A stretch of 64,000 nt of DNA, from positions 1-64,000 of the forward strand of contig UQHR01000001.1 in assembly GCA_900540905.1 (NCBI GenBank), in the 5' to 3' direction. How positions within the stretch are numbered: position 1 is the first letter of the stretch; each line of letters starts with the position of its first letter. Shown piece by piece: positions 35,447-52,041 of the stretch. The notes beneath the pieces were generated by a model that saw nothing but the letters and a program-made list of their open reading frames with translations, was not told the origin of the DNA and searched no databases. This DNA is from an uncultured Collinsella sp. (lineage in GTDB: Bacteria; Actinomycetota; Coriobacteriia; Coriobacteriales; Coriobacteriaceae). The position numbers and the translations under genes were made by a program.

Positions 35447-36643
35447 ATGACTCAGACAAGGCAAGACGGCATCACGCTCAAGCAATGGCTCCCACTCGTC
35501 GGGCTCACCTGCTGTGCGTTCGTGTTCAACACGTCGGAGTTTATGCCCATCGGCCTTTTGACTGATATCGCCGCGTCGTTCTCGCTCACCGAGGCCCAGG
35601 CGGGCATCATGATCTCGGTCTATGCCTGGGGCGTCATGCTGCTGTCGCTGCCGCTCATGGTGTTCGCCTCGCGCTTTGAGTTCAAGCGGATGCTGCTGGG
35701 CGTGCTGGCCGTGTTCTCGCTCGGTCAGTTCCTGTCCGCTGTGGCGCCGACCTATCCCATCCTGGTCTGCGCGCGCCTGGTGGTCGCTTGCGCACATGCC
35801 GTGTTCTGGTCAGTCGCCTCGATTATGGCCTCGCGCCTGGTCGACACTCGCCACGGCGCGCTCGCCATCAGCATGATCGCTACGGGCTCGTCCATCGCGC
35901 AGATCTTTGGCCTGCCGCTCGGTCGCGCCATTGGCTTGGCCGTGGGCTGGCGCATGACGTTTGCCGTGGTCGGGGGCCTCTCAGCCATCGCGGTCGTCTA
36001 CCAGGCAGCGGTGTTCCCGGCCATGCCGGCGGGTGAGCGCTTTACCGTCAAACAGCTGCCCGAGCTGCTCAAGAACCCGCTCCTCATCGCGCTCTACGCA
36101 GTCACGGTCTTCATGGCGACCGGCTATTACGCAAGCTACAGCTATATCGAGCCCTTCCTGGCGCAGGTCGCGCACGTCGATGCGGGCGCCATTACCATGA
36201 CGCTGACGGCGTTTGGCTGCTCTGGTTTGCTCGGAAGCTGGCTGTTTGGCCGCCTGTTCGATGGGCATCGCTTCCCGTTCTTGGCTATCACGCTCTCCGG
36301 CGTGCCGGTGGCCCTGCTGCTCATGGGGCCGGCCGCATCGTCGCTCGTGACAGTGCTTGCCGTCTGCGCACTGTGGGGTTGCTGCGCCACGGCCTTTAAC
36401 GTGGCGTTTCAGGCCGAGCTCATCAAGCACACGCCGGCAGATTCGTCGGCCGTCGCCATGTCGATCTTCTCGGGCCTGTTCAACCTCGGTATCGGCACGG
36501 GTACCGCGATCGGCGGAGCCGTGGTTTCGGGTCCCGGTATCGCCTGGATCGGCTTTGTGGGCGGGGCGATTGCCGTCGTGGGCGTTATCCTCGCCATCAC
36601 GGTGATGTTCCCAGCCATCCGCCGCGCCAAGCCCGTCGCCTAG
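35447..36643 (+). CDS. MFS transporter, sugar-efflux/drug-exporter type
   Basis: A 398-residue membrane protein with twelve predicted helices of the DHA1 class (FNTSEFMPIGLLTDIAASFSLTEAQAGIMISVYAWGVMLLSLPLMV), close to SotB/YdhP sugar-efflux proteins. The substrate is unknown. ATG at 35447 follows TTGGAGA by 6 bases; an upstream TATAAT-like box (35407-35412) may be its promoter. Confidence 0.88.
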   Translation: MTQTRQDGITLKQWLPLVGLTCCAFVFNTSEFMPIGLLTDIAASFSLTEAQAGIMISVYAWGVMLLSLPLMVFASRFEFKRMLLGVLAVFSLGQFLSAVAPTYPILVCARLVVACAHAVFWSVASIMASRLVDTRHGALAISMIATGSSIAQIFGLPLGRAIGLAVGWRMTFAVVGGLSAIAVVYQAAVFPAMPAGERFTVKQLPELLKNPLLIALYAVTVFMATGYYASYSYIEPFLAQVAHVDAGAITMTLTAFGCSGLLGSWLFGRLFDGHRFPFLAITLSGVPVALLLMGPAASSLVTVLAVCALWGCCATAFNVAFQAELIKHTPADSSAVAMSIFSGLFNLGIGTGTAIGGAVVSGPGIAWIGFVGGAIAVVGVILAITVMFPAIRRAKPVA

Positions 36644-36658
36644 CCACGTCCCCTCATC

Positions 36659-36725
36659 AGTTGCGGTGGAATAGTTCCTGCTTGAGCCTTCAAAGGCCTT
36701 AAACAGGAACTATTCCACCGCAACT
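36659..36725. repeat. TTGCGGTGGAATAGTTCC hairpin, copy 2
   Basis: Perfect 22-bp arms (36659-36680 with 36704-36725) and a 23-base loop, with T-rich sequence after it. It may end the MFS transcript. Confidence 0.85.
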
Positions 36726-36796
36726 TATTTTGGGGGAGGGGATACAAGCTGGGCATACAATGGATGTCGTTGTGTTGAGCTTACCGGGAGGCTGTT

Positions 36797-38173
36797 ATGT
36801 GGGCATACGAGACGACGTTCTATCAGATCTATCCGCTGGGCTTTTGCGGGGCTCCGCGCGAAAACGCCGCGCCCGTTGCCGAGGATGAGCTCGCCCAGGC
36901 TGCCAACGCCGCGCCCAACCCCGATGCTCCTATCATGAAGGTCGCCCAATGGGCCGGCTACCTGCAGGAACTCGGCGTTGGCGCCGTGCTCATCAACCCG
37001 CCGCTCGAGTCCGATAGTCACGGCTACGATACACGCAGCCTGCGCCATATCGACCGTCGCCTGGGTGGGGATGCCGACTTTGCCGCCGTGTGCGACACAC
37101 TGCATGCCCATGGCATCCGCGTGGTGCTCGATGCCGTCTTCAACCACGTCGGCCGCGGTTTTTGGGCCTTCCGCGATGTGCAGGAGCGCAAGTGGGACTC
37201 GCCGTACAAGGACTGGTTCCACATTAGCTTTGACGGCGATTCCTGCTATGGCGATGGCTTTTGGTACGAGGGCTGGGAAGGCCATTTTGAGCTTGCGAAG
37301 CTCAACCTGCAAAATCCCGCTGTGGTCGATTACCTGCTAGAGTCCGTGCGCCGTTGGGCCGACGTCTTTGGCGTCGACGGCCTGCGCCTGGACGTTGCCT
37401 ATATGCTCGACCGCGACTTTATGCGCCGCCTGCACGTCTTTACCCGTGAGCTCAAGCCCGACTTTGTGCTGATCGGCGAGACGCTCCACGGCGACTACAA
37501 CCAAATCGTCAACGACGAGATGCTCGACTCCTGCACCAACTACGAGTGCTACAAGGGCCTGTACTCCAGCTTTAACTCGGTCAACATGTTCGAGATCGCC
37601 CATTCGCTGCACCGTCAGTTTGGCGGCGACCCTTGGTGCATCTACCGCGGCAAACATCTGCTGTCGTTTGTCGACAACCACGATGTGCCGCGCCTGGCGA
37701 GCATCCTCACCGACAAGTCCTGTCTGCGTCCCGCCTACGGCATGCTCTTTGGCATGCCAGGCATCCCGTGCGTCTACTATGGCAGCGAGTGGGGGATTCC
37801 TGGCGAAAAGGGCGGCCCCGATGGCGACTGGGCGCTGCGCCCTGCGCTCGATGAGCCTGCGCCCAACGAGCTGACGGCCTTCATCACGCAACTTGCGCAC
37901 CTACGCTCGGCCGATGACGCGGCAGCCCGTGCCCTCAACTACGGTGCCTATCGCAATGTGGTGATCCAGAACAAGCAGCTGCTGTTCGAGCGCGCCTGCG
38001 ACGATACGACGGTGCTCGTGGCGGTGAACGCCGTGGACGAGCCTTATACCTTTGGCGCCGGCGAGCTTAACGGCTCCTTTGTTGACCTGCTTGCCGACGA
38101 TGCGCCCACGGTCGAGCTGTCGGGCTCCCTTGAGCTCGCGCCCTACGAGGTGCGCTATCTGCTGAGGGCCTAA
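36797..38173 (+). CDS. GH13 alpha-amylase-family glucosidase
   Basis: A 458-residue cytosolic enzyme. The four GH13 regions are visible: DAVFNHVGR, GLRLDVAYM (nucleophile Asp), LIGETLHG (acid Glu) and FVDNHDVPR. It has no signal peptide, so it acts on imported maltodextrins or trehalose-like sugars. GGGAGG lies 6-11 bases before the ATG. The next gene starts 3 bases after its stop. Confidence 0.9.
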   Translation: MWAYETTFYQIYPLGFCGAPRENAAPVAEDELAQAANAAPNPDAPIMKVAQWAGYLQELGVGAVLINPPLESDSHGYDTRSLRHIDRRLGGDADFAAVCDTLHAHGIRVVLDAVFNHVGRGFWAFRDVQERKWDSPYKDWFHISFDGDSCYGDGFWYEGWEGHFELAKLNLQNPAVVDYLLESVRRWADVFGVDGLRLDVAYMLDRDFMRRLHVFTRELKPDFVLIGETLHGDYNQIVNDEMLDSCTNYECYKGLYSSFNSVNMFEIAHSLHRQFGGDPWCIYRGKHLLSFVDNHDVPRLASILTDKSCLRPAYGMLFGMPGIPCVYYGSEWGIPGEKGGPDGDWALRPALDEPAPNELTAFITQLAHLRSADDAAARALNYGAYRNVVIQNKQLLFERACDDTTVLVAVNAVDEPYTFGAGELNGSFVDLLADDAPTVELSGSLELAPYEVRYLLRA

Positions 38174-38176
38174 CTC

Positions 38177-38740
38177 ATGGCTGCGCCGGATGAGGGATAT
38201 CAACATATTGAGCACGGGTTTGAGCCCGTGTTCGACGAGCGCTCGCGCATTTTGGTGCTGGGCTCGTTCCCCTCGGTGCTCTCGCGCCTCAACGCCTTCT
38301 ATTACGGCAACCCACAGAACCGGTTTTGGCGTGTGATGGCGGCGTGTCTCGGTGTGCCCGTGCCGCCCAACGAGGGGGAGCCGTTGGCGGATGGTGGGCC
38401 CGCGACGCTTGACGCCTCGATTGTCGCCAAGCGAGCTATGCTGCTGAACGGCGGCGTGGCCCTGTGGGACGTGATCGAGAGTTGCGACATCAAGGGCTCA
38501 AGCGACGCCAGCATTCGCAATGTCGTGCCGGCGCGTATCGAGCGCATTACCGATGCGGCTCCTATCAAAGTCGTTGTTTGCAACGGCGGAACGGCCGGGC
38601 GGCTCTACAAGCGCTACCTGCAAGAACGCACGGGGCTGCCGGCTATCGTCTTGCCGTCGACAAGTCCCGCCAACGCGGCATGGCGCCTGGATTGGCTTGT
38701 CGAGCGCTGGCGCGATGCCGCTGGCTGGGCAGCTTCTTAA
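38177..38740 (+). CDS. Hypoxanthine/deoxyinosine DNA glycosylase (UDG superfamily, family 6)
   Basis: A 187-residue repair enzyme. Motifs LVLGSFPSVLS, FYYGNPQNRFWRVM, ALWDVIESCDIKGSSDASIRN and LPSTSPANA match the HDG family, which removes deaminated adenine from DNA. It is coupled to the GH13 gene (3-base gap), though no functional link is evident. Confidence 0.88.
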   Translation: MAAPDEGYQHIEHGFEPVFDERSRILVLGSFPSVLSRLNAFYYGNPQNRFWRVMAACLGVPVPPNEGEPLADGGPATLDASIVAKRAMLLNGGVALWDVIESCDIKGSSDASIRNVVPARIERITDAAPIKVVVCNGGTAGRLYKRYLQERTGLPAIVLPSTSPANAAWRLDWLVERWRDAAGWAAS

Positions 38741-38741
38741 T

Positions 38742-39398
38742 TTAGATGTATGAGCGACTGCCGAGATATTTCACAGCGATACGCCAAATCGGTGCGGGCA
38801 GCGCGGGTTCGGCATAAACCATGCCATCGGTGTCTACGTCCTCGGCGTTGCCGCCGCCAAGTCGCTGCGCATGCTTCACCGAGCACCCCATGCGTACAGC
38901 ACCTACGAGCTTGTCCATAGCTTCAGAAAACGGTCGGCGCAAGAGGCCCATGCGCGGGGATCGGCGAAGCGCTGCGATGCCGGCGCCGGTGCAGACGGTG
39001 ATGCCGCCACACCACGACAGCCCTCGATGCTCACATGCTTCACGCAGGCGGCCAACTACAACGTGCGCCTGTTCAGCGCTTCCGTAGGCAGCTTGAACAG
39101 CGACATAGACGCGCGTTTCCGCACCCCCAAGGCAATCAAGCGTCTGTTCAACGACGGCCATCGCCTCGCCATCGAGCGCATCTTCAACTGCGAATACGAT
39201 GCCGTCCGCAACGCTGCTGGCGTCATCCGTCCCCAGATCGACCGGGCGGGGGAGCGCGGTGCCGGAAAGCCGGGCATACGCCGCGATGGCATCCTGAAGG
39301 TCCCAAAGCAAAAACTCAAGATCAGCGCTGTCGAGAATACTGATATACGCAATGTTCTGCAGCGTTTTGGGCTCATTGCCGCGCGCGGTCGCCTCCAT
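38742..39398 (-). CDS. Hypothetical protein, possibly flavodoxin-like
   Basis: A 218-residue protein, convergent with the glycosylase gene and ending 1 base from it. It alternates strands and helices, with GGITVCTGAGIAALRRSPRMGLLRRPFSEAMDKLV near residue 150. This part recalls NAD(P)H-dependent flavodoxin-like proteins, but no flavin motif is clear. No signal or membrane segment. AAAGGAGG stands 5 bases before the ATG. Product unrecognised. Confidence 0.7.
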   Translation of the reverse strand: MEATARGNEPKTLQNIAYISILDSADLEFLLWDLQDAIAAYARLSGTALPRPVDLGTDDASSVADGIVFAVEDALDGEAMAVVEQTLDCLGGAETRVYVAVQAAYGSAEQAHVVVGRLREACEHRGLSWCGGITVCTGAGIAALRRSPRMGLLRRPFSEAMDKLVGAVRMGCSVKHAQRLGGGNAEDVDTDGMVYAEPALPAPIWRIAVKYLGSRSYI

Positions 39399-39491
39399 GC
39401 CGCCTCCTTTCCGGTTCATTTCCGTTTAGGTTACACCGTCTGCTGGCCGGACGGCGCGCTATCCTAGTGCAACCCTTACGAAAGGAATGCC

Positions 39492-40628
39492 ATGCGTCTG
39501 CCCATGAACACCTCGCTTGCCATGCTCAAGCCCTCCGGCATCCGCCGAATTAACGCGCTCGCCGCGCAGCATCCGGGATGTATTGCGCTCGCGCTCGGCG
39601 AGCCCGATTTTCCCACGCCCGACGTGATCAGCGCCGAGGTGACCGCATCGCTCAACCGCGGTGACACACACTATCCGCCCAACAACGGCCGCCCCGCCCT
39701 GCGCGAGGCGCTGTCCACATATATGGGCGACGCAGGCCTTTCGTTTTCGGCGGATGAGGTCATCCTCACGGACGGCGCAACCGAGGCCCTGTCAGCTGCG
39801 TTTATGGCCATGCTCAACCCCGATGATGAGGTCATCATCCCCACGCCGGCTTTTGGCCTGTACGAGAGCATCGTCGTGGCCAACCACGCCAAGGCCGTCT
39901 TTTTGAATACGGAGCCCGCGCAATTCCAGATCGACGAGGAAGCGCTTCGCGCCTGTGTGACCCCGGCGACCAAGGCCATCGTCATCTGCTCGCCCAACAA
40001 TCCTACGGGCTGCATTCTCAACGCGGCATCGCTCGATGCCGTGGCGCGCGTGGCAGAGCAGGCGGGCATCTACGTAGTCTGCGACGACGTCTACAACCGC
40101 TTGGTCTACGTGGACGGCTACGAGCGCTTTGCCCAACGCCACCCGGAACTGCGCGAGCAGACGGTCATCATCGAGAGTTTCTCCAAGCCCTGGGCCATGA
40201 CGGGCTGGCGCCTGGGCTGGCTCGCGGCAGCCGCCCCCGTCATCGCCGAGATTGCAAAGGCCCACCAATACTTGGTATCGAGCGCCGTCTCCTTCGAGAT
40301 GGACGCCGCAGTCCGAGCCCTCACCGTCGACCCCACCCCCATGCTCAACGTCTACCGAGCCCGCCGCGAACGCGTACTCGCAGCCTTAGACGACATGGGC
40401 CTCGACGTAGTAGAGCCAGCAGGAGCCTTCTACGCCTTCCCGAGCATCAAACAATTCGGCCTAACAAGCGAAGATTTCTGCATCAAAGCCATCAAAGAAG
40501 CCAACGTAGCCCTAGTCCCGGGCGACTGCTTCGGCACCGAAGGCAACGTCCGCCTCAGCTACTGCGTCTCCGACAAAGACCTAGACGAAGGCCTCCGCCG
40601 CCTGTCCACCTTCATTTCAACCTTATAG
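39492..40628 (+). CDS. Class I/II PLP-dependent aminotransferase
   Basis: A 378-residue fold-type I enzyme of the AspC/PatA group: ALGEPDFPTP, CSPNNPTG, CDDVYNRL and the PLP-lysine motif SFSKPWAMTGWRLGW (Lys about 236). The substrate is probably an aromatic or aspartate-type amino acid. AAAGGA lies 6 bases before ATG. Codon choice changes sharply after about 40300: GAA, AAA, CTA and GTA replace GAG, AAG, CTG and GTC, and almost every third base becomes A or C. Confidence 0.9.
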   Translation: MRLPMNTSLAMLKPSGIRRINALAAQHPGCIALALGEPDFPTPDVISAEVTASLNRGDTHYPPNNGRPALREALSTYMGDAGLSFSADEVILTDGATEALSAAFMAMLNPDDEVIIPTPAFGLYESIVVANHAKAVFLNTEPAQFQIDEEALRACVTPATKAIVICSPNNPTGCILNAASLDAVARVAEQAGIYVVCDDVYNRLVYVDGYERFAQRHPELREQTVIIESFSKPWAMTGWRLGWLAAAAPVIAEIAKAHQYLVSSAVSFEMDAAVRALTVDPTPMLNVYRARRERVLAALDDMGLDVVEPAGAFYAFPSIKQFGLTSEDFCIKAIKEANVALVPGDCFGTEGNVRLSYCVSDKDLDEGLRRLSTFISTL

Positions 40629-40688
40629 CCCAACGGGACGCAACACATCAGCCCACCGACATAAGGGTTATGCGTGGGGCGCGCCGGC

Positions 40689-40893
40689 CAACGGCAACCC
40701 TGGCTGCCCCAAAGTCAACACAGGTCGCGCCGCCAAAGGCCAGGCGCAAGCTTTTCGTAGATTCCGCACGAGCCGAAGAGCACTAAATGTGCTCTTCGTG
40801 CGAGCCCAGGACCTGACCGAGCGAAAAGCTTGCGCCTGGCCTTTGGCGGCGCGACCGAGATGGTGGAATTGTGTGCAGCCAGAGTTGCCGTTG
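40689..40893. repeat. Large palindromic element, copy C
   Basis: Outer arms of 19 bp (40689-40707 with 40875-40893, one mismatch) enclose perfect 35-bp inner arms (40723-40757 with 40822-40856). The 64-base apex carries TTCCGCACG, a 10-bp hairpin with loop TAAAT, and CAGGAC, the same words as the copies at 51.8 and 53.8 kb. The last arm reaches the -35 box of the rplJL promoter. Confidence 0.9.
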
Positions 40894-40919
40894 ACCGACG
40901 CCGGGGTCCCCGCCATAAT
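40891..40919 (+). promoter_or_regulatory. rplJ-rplL promoter
   Basis: TTGACC (40891-40896), a 17-bp spacer and CATAAT (40914-40919). The -35 overlaps the end of the palindromic element. Confidence 0.65.
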
Positions 40920-40937
40920 ACTCTCGGTTCACGCACG

Positions 40938-41012
40938 AATCCGCTGCCAGAGACAGCCGGCGCAAACGGGTCTTACCCGCGAGCTTAATGGGACATCCCG
41001 CCAGCCGAGGTG
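40938..41012 (+). ncRNA. Ribosomal protein L10 leader
   Basis: The mRNA leader has the conserved L10-binding elements CCGCTGCCAGAGACAGCCGG, GCTTAATG and CCAGCCGAGGT in the known order, where L10(L12) binds and represses. It is followed by an attenuator. Confidence 0.85.
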
Positions 41013-41033
41013 GTCGAGTAGATATGTCTTCTC

Positions 41034-41070
41034 GCCCCCGTCGCTCATGCAGCGCGGGGGCTTTCTTTTT
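41034..41070 (+). terminator. Attenuator before rplJ
   Basis: A GC-rich stem (GCCCCCG..CGCT with AGCG.CGGGGGC), a 5-base loop and TTTCTTTTT, 65 bases before rplJ. With the L10 leader it should control read-through. Confidence 0.85.
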
Positions 41071-41135
41071 GGACATGCCCCCGTCACGTCCTTGTGGCGG
41101 ACCGTGCCCGGAAAGAATTCGAGGAGGTGTAATTC

Positions 41136-41657
41136 ATGCCCCAGCAGTACAAAATCGACAAGGTTGCAGAGATCGAGTCCCGTATCGCCGAGAACGCCGG
41201 TCTGTTCGTCGTCAACTACAACGGTCTGACGGTTAAGCAGGCTCAGGAGCTGCGTCATCAGCTTCGCGAGTGCGGCGCCGAGATGAAGGTCTACAAGAAC
41301 AACCTGGTCAAGATCGCTCTCAAGAACCAGGAGCAGCCCGAGCTCGACGAGATCCTCGCCGGCCCCGTCGCTTATGTGTTCTACGAGACCGAGCCGGTCG
41401 AGGCCGCTAAGGCCCTTAAGGACTTCTCCGCTAAGTCCAAGGGCGTCCTTGAGATCAAGGGCGGTATCTCCGACGGTAAGGCCGTTTCCGCTGATGATGT
41501 TAAGGCTATCGCCGAGCTGCCCACCAAGGATCAGCTTCTCGGCCAGATCGCCGGTCTCATCTCCGGTTTCGCTCGCGACATCGCTGTCTGCGTCAACGGC
41601 GTTTCCTCTGGTCTCGCTCGTTCGATCCAGCAGGTCTCCGAGCAGAAGGCAGCCTAG
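41136..41657 (+). CDS. rplJ: Ribosomal protein L10
   Basis: A 173-residue base of the L7/L12 stalk (AENAGLFVVNYNGLTVKQAQELRHQLRECGAEMKVYKNNL). GAGGAGG stands 8 bases before the ATG. First gene of the rplJL unit, far from rplKA in this genome. Confidence 0.96.
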   Translation: MPQQYKIDKVAEIESRIAENAGLFVVNYNGLTVKQAQELRHQLRECGAEMKVYKNNLVKIALKNQEQPELDEILAGPVAYVFYETEPVEAAKALKDFSAKSKGVLEIKGGISDGKAVSADDVKAIAELPTKDQLLGQIAGLISGFARDIAVCVNGVSSGLARSIQQVSEQKAA

Positions 41658-41759
41658 TCGCTGTTTTCACCCGCGGCGGCAACGCCGCACCCCTGGCGCA
41701 TTCGCGCCGTGTTTTAACTGATCTCCGTGCATCCGCACGGAAACCGAAAGGACTTAGAA

Positions 41760-42137
41760 ATGGCTAAGCTTACCACCGATGAGATCATCGATGCTCTTAA
41801 GGAAATGACCCTTCTCGAGGCTTCCGAGCTCGTCAAGGCTATCGAGGACACCTTCGGCGTTTCCGCCGCTGCTCCTGCCGCTGTTGTCGCCGCTCCCGCT
41901 GCTGGCGCTGCTGAGGCCGAGGAGAAGACCGAGTTTGACGTCGTGCTCGAGGGCTTCGGCGACAACAAGATCCAGGTCATCAAGGCCGTCCGTGAGCTCA
42001 CCAACCTTGGCCTGAAGGAGGCCAAGGAGGTCGTCGAGGGCGCTCCCAAGGCTGTTCTCGAGGGTGCCAAGAAGGAGGATGCCGAGGCTGCCAAGGAGAA
42101 GCTCGAGGCTGCTGGCGCTGCTGTCACCCTCAAGTAA
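41760..42137 (+). CDS. rplL: Ribosomal protein L7/L12
   Basis: A 125-residue stalk protein: N-terminal dimer domain, Ala-rich hinge ([21 protein letters not shown]) and C-terminal domain ([39 protein letters not shown]). ATG at 41760 gives [16 protein letters not shown]. Confidence 0.97.
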   Translation: MAKLTTDEIIDALKEMTLLEASELVKAIEDTFGVSAAAPAAVVAAPAAGAAEAEEKTEFDVVLEGFGDNKIQVIKAVRELTNLGLKEAKEVVEGAPKAVLEGAKKEDAEAAKEKLEAAGAAVTLK

Positions 42138-42165
42138 TCAGGCTTTCTCGCCAGATTTCTTTGCA

Positions 42166-42198
42166 GACGGGGTTCGCATTGCGAGCCCCGTCTTTTTT
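42166..42198 (+). terminator. rplJL terminator
   Basis: A 12-bp stem with one G-U pair (42166-42177 with 42181-42192), a 3-base loop and six T residues. The 250 bases from here to galU hold no gene; TTGACC at 42313 is a possible -35 box. Confidence 0.9.
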
Positions 42199-42453
42199 GT
42201 TTTTCGGTCCCTCGACATCGGTTGCTCAAACTGCCATGTTCTGTGATTTGCGTCGTATCGGGCGCCCTGCCGTTGGGCAATAAAATTGCACCATTCGAGC
42301 AATAATTTGCGTTGACCTGCTGAAGAATTGTCTCTGCCTTGTAGCGACATATAGTTCCAGCGGTAAGATGCTTGGGTATCGCAATTTGGTCTGCGGCCGC
42401 CGTGCCGCACGCACAGGGCGCATTCTGCGCCTGCGAAAGGATCTTTGAATAAC

Positions 42454-43362
42454 ATGAAGGCAATCATCCCCGCCGCCGGTCTTGGCACGCGTTTTCTGCC
42501 TGGCACCAAGTGCACGCCCAAAGAGATGCTGCCGGTGCTCGACAAGCCCGTCATTCAGTACGTCGTCGAGGAGGCGCTCGATCCCGAGGAGGTCGACGAC
42601 GCCATCATCGTTACTTCTCCCGGTAAGCCCGAGCTACTGAACTACTTCCAGCCCGATCGCTCGCTCGAGAACCTGCTGCGCGAGCGCGGCAAGAACGCCT
42701 ATGCCGACGCCGTCGCCCACGCTGGCGGTATGCCGGTCGACTTCCGTTATCAGTACGAGCCCAAGGGCCTCGGCCATGCTATCCGCTCTGCTGCCGACGC
42801 CGTGGCAGGGGAGAACTTCCTGGTTCTTCTGGGCGACTACGTTGTGCCTAATCGCGACATCTGCGACAAGATGCTCGCCGTTTCCAAGGAGCACGGTGGA
42901 GCTTCGGTTATCGCCGTCGCTGCTTGCTCGCCCGAGGAAGTCAGCCGCTACGGCGTTATCGCCGGTGAGCGCGTCGGTTCGCTCGAGGGCGCCGAGGACG
43001 TTGCCGATGCCGAGCCGGGCGCTGTCTGGCGCATCGGCGGTCTGGTCGAGAAGCCCGCTCCCGAGGCTGCTCCGTCCAACCTGTACATCGTCGGTCGCTA
43101 CCTGCTGAGCCCGCTGGTCATGGACCTGCTGGCAGATCAGCAGGCCGGCAAGGGCGGCGAGATCCAGCTCACCGACGCCATGGCCCGTTCGCTCGACCGC
43201 GAGGCCATGTATGCCGTCGTCATCGACCCGCTGTCGGGCTACGACACCGGCACTCCCTCTGGCTGGATGGCCACTAACGCCCTCATGGCTGCAAGCGACC
43301 CCCGCTTTGCCGATGCCTTCTGGGACGCCATCGACGAGCGCGGCGGCTTGATGCGCAAGTAA
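42454..43362 (+). CDS. galU: UTP-glucose-1-phosphate uridylyltransferase
   Basis: A 302-residue enzyme making UDP-glucose for glycans. Motifs: KAIIPAAGLGTRFLPGTKCTPKEMLPV, the lysine in GGLVEKP, GKGGEIQLTDA and a late DTGTPSGW. ATG at 42454 gives the family N-terminus; TTG at 42445, nearer the AAAGGA, is an alternative adding three residues. It lies alone between rplL and rpoB. Confidence 0.94.
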   Translation: MKAIIPAAGLGTRFLPGTKCTPKEMLPVLDKPVIQYVVEEALDPEEVDDAIIVTSPGKPELLNYFQPDRSLENLLRERGKNAYADAVAHAGGMPVDFRYQYEPKGLGHAIRSAADAVAGENFLVLLGDYVVPNRDICDKMLAVSKEHGGASVIAVAACSPEEVSRYGVIAGERVGSLEGAEDVADAEPGAVWRIGGLVEKPAPEAAPSNLYIVGRYLLSPLVMDLLADQQAGKGGEIQLTDAMARSLDREAMYAVVIDPLSGYDTGTPSGWMATNALMAASDPRFADAFWDAIDERGGLMRK

Positions 43363-43382
43363 GCCTTCGGGCATCGACATTT

Positions 43383-43414
43383 ACGGGTGCAGGCTTCGGT
43401 CTGCACCCGTTTTC
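43383..43414 (+). terminator. galU terminator
   Basis: A 10-bp perfect stem (43383-43392 with 43401-43410) followed by TTTT. The AT-rich stretch 43415-43578 shows no gene or recognisable RNA. Confidence 0.88.
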
Positions 43415-43578
43415 TATGAGTGCTGTTATCTCTCCTCCGTTCGACCGTCAATGGCTCGCATCTTCAACTTCGTTCACAGAAATTATATGAACAGGTGTTC
43501 GATACACATACATCTACCTGCGCATTTTCTGTCGAAAAACTTTGCTACTCCAAAAACTCAATCGCGTCAAGGCTTTTC

Positions 43579-43606
43579 TTGCTCAACGGTCGGTACCTGA
43601 TAAACT
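43579..43606 (+). promoter_or_regulatory. rpoBC promoter
   Basis: TTGCTC (43579-43584), a 16-bp spacer and TAAACT (43601-43606), 74 bases before rpoB. Confidence 0.6.
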
Positions 43607-43679
43607 ATTAGGTTGCGATAACTGGCGAAGCTATGCCTCGCCAACCCACCGAGCATTTCCGTGAAGGAGGAAAAACCTG

Positions 43680-47171
<3,492 letters not shown>

Positions 47172-47177
47172 TTGACT

Positions 47178-51656
<4,479 letters not shown>

Positions 51657-51682
51657 TTTCCTAGAACGTTAACCGTCCTTCC

Positions 51683-51719
51683 AAAGACCCGCTTCTCAAC
51701 AGGGGAGCGGGTCTTTTTT
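51683..51719 (+). terminator. rpoBC terminator
   Basis: An 11-bp perfect stem (51683-51693 with 51706-51716), a 12-base loop and a T run. Confidence 0.9.
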
Positions 51720-51735
51720 GGTGAGGAACGTTACC

Positions 51736-51913
51736 CCGACGAGCACGTCGGATTCCCGGAACGGGCCGCCCGCTGTTTAAGTTTGTCGCGAGTTCCGCAC
51801 GCAAAGGAAAGCACTTAATGTGCTTTCCGTCTTGCGCAGGACTGTAGAGCAGCAAACTTAAACAGCGGGCGGCCCGTTCCGGGAATCTGCCCCCGCGCAC
51901 AGAAGGGGATTCC
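51736..51913. repeat. Large palindromic element, copy A
   Basis: A small hairpin (CCGAC..GTCGG), perfect 35-bp arms (51751-51785 with 51853-51887), a 67-base apex with TTCCGCACG, a GGAAAGCAC/GTGCTTTCC hairpin and loop TTAAT, and CAGGAC. It ends with a third hairpin (GGAATC..GATTCC, 51882-51913) that competes with the arms. Nearly identical to copy B apart from paired changes in the arms. Confidence 0.92.
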
Positions 51914-51918
51914 TTTTG

Positions 51919-51951
51919 CCAATAAGGGACAGGTTTATTTTGGTAGGTTTT
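51919..51951. repeat. CTGTCCC-core repeat 5, left end of the ECF module
   Basis: 33 bp containing GGGACAGGTTTATTTTGG. It is the inverse of the sequence at 53706-53738 with 30 of 33 matches. Confidence 0.8.
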
Positions 51952-51964
51952 TCCTGCTTGAATT

Positions 51965-51993
51965 TGAAACATTTCGCCCGACAAGAGCGTATC
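51965..51993 (+). promoter_or_regulatory. ECF-type promoter of the sigma factor gene
   Basis: TGAAAC (51965-51970), a 17-bp spacer and CGTATC (51988-51993). TGAAAC/CGTA is the pattern of ECF promoters such as SigW, so self-activation is likely. Confidence 0.65.
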
Positions 51994-52041
51994 TAAGGTG
52001 AGGGCCTCACCAAGAATTATTAACGTCACCGGGAGGTGATT

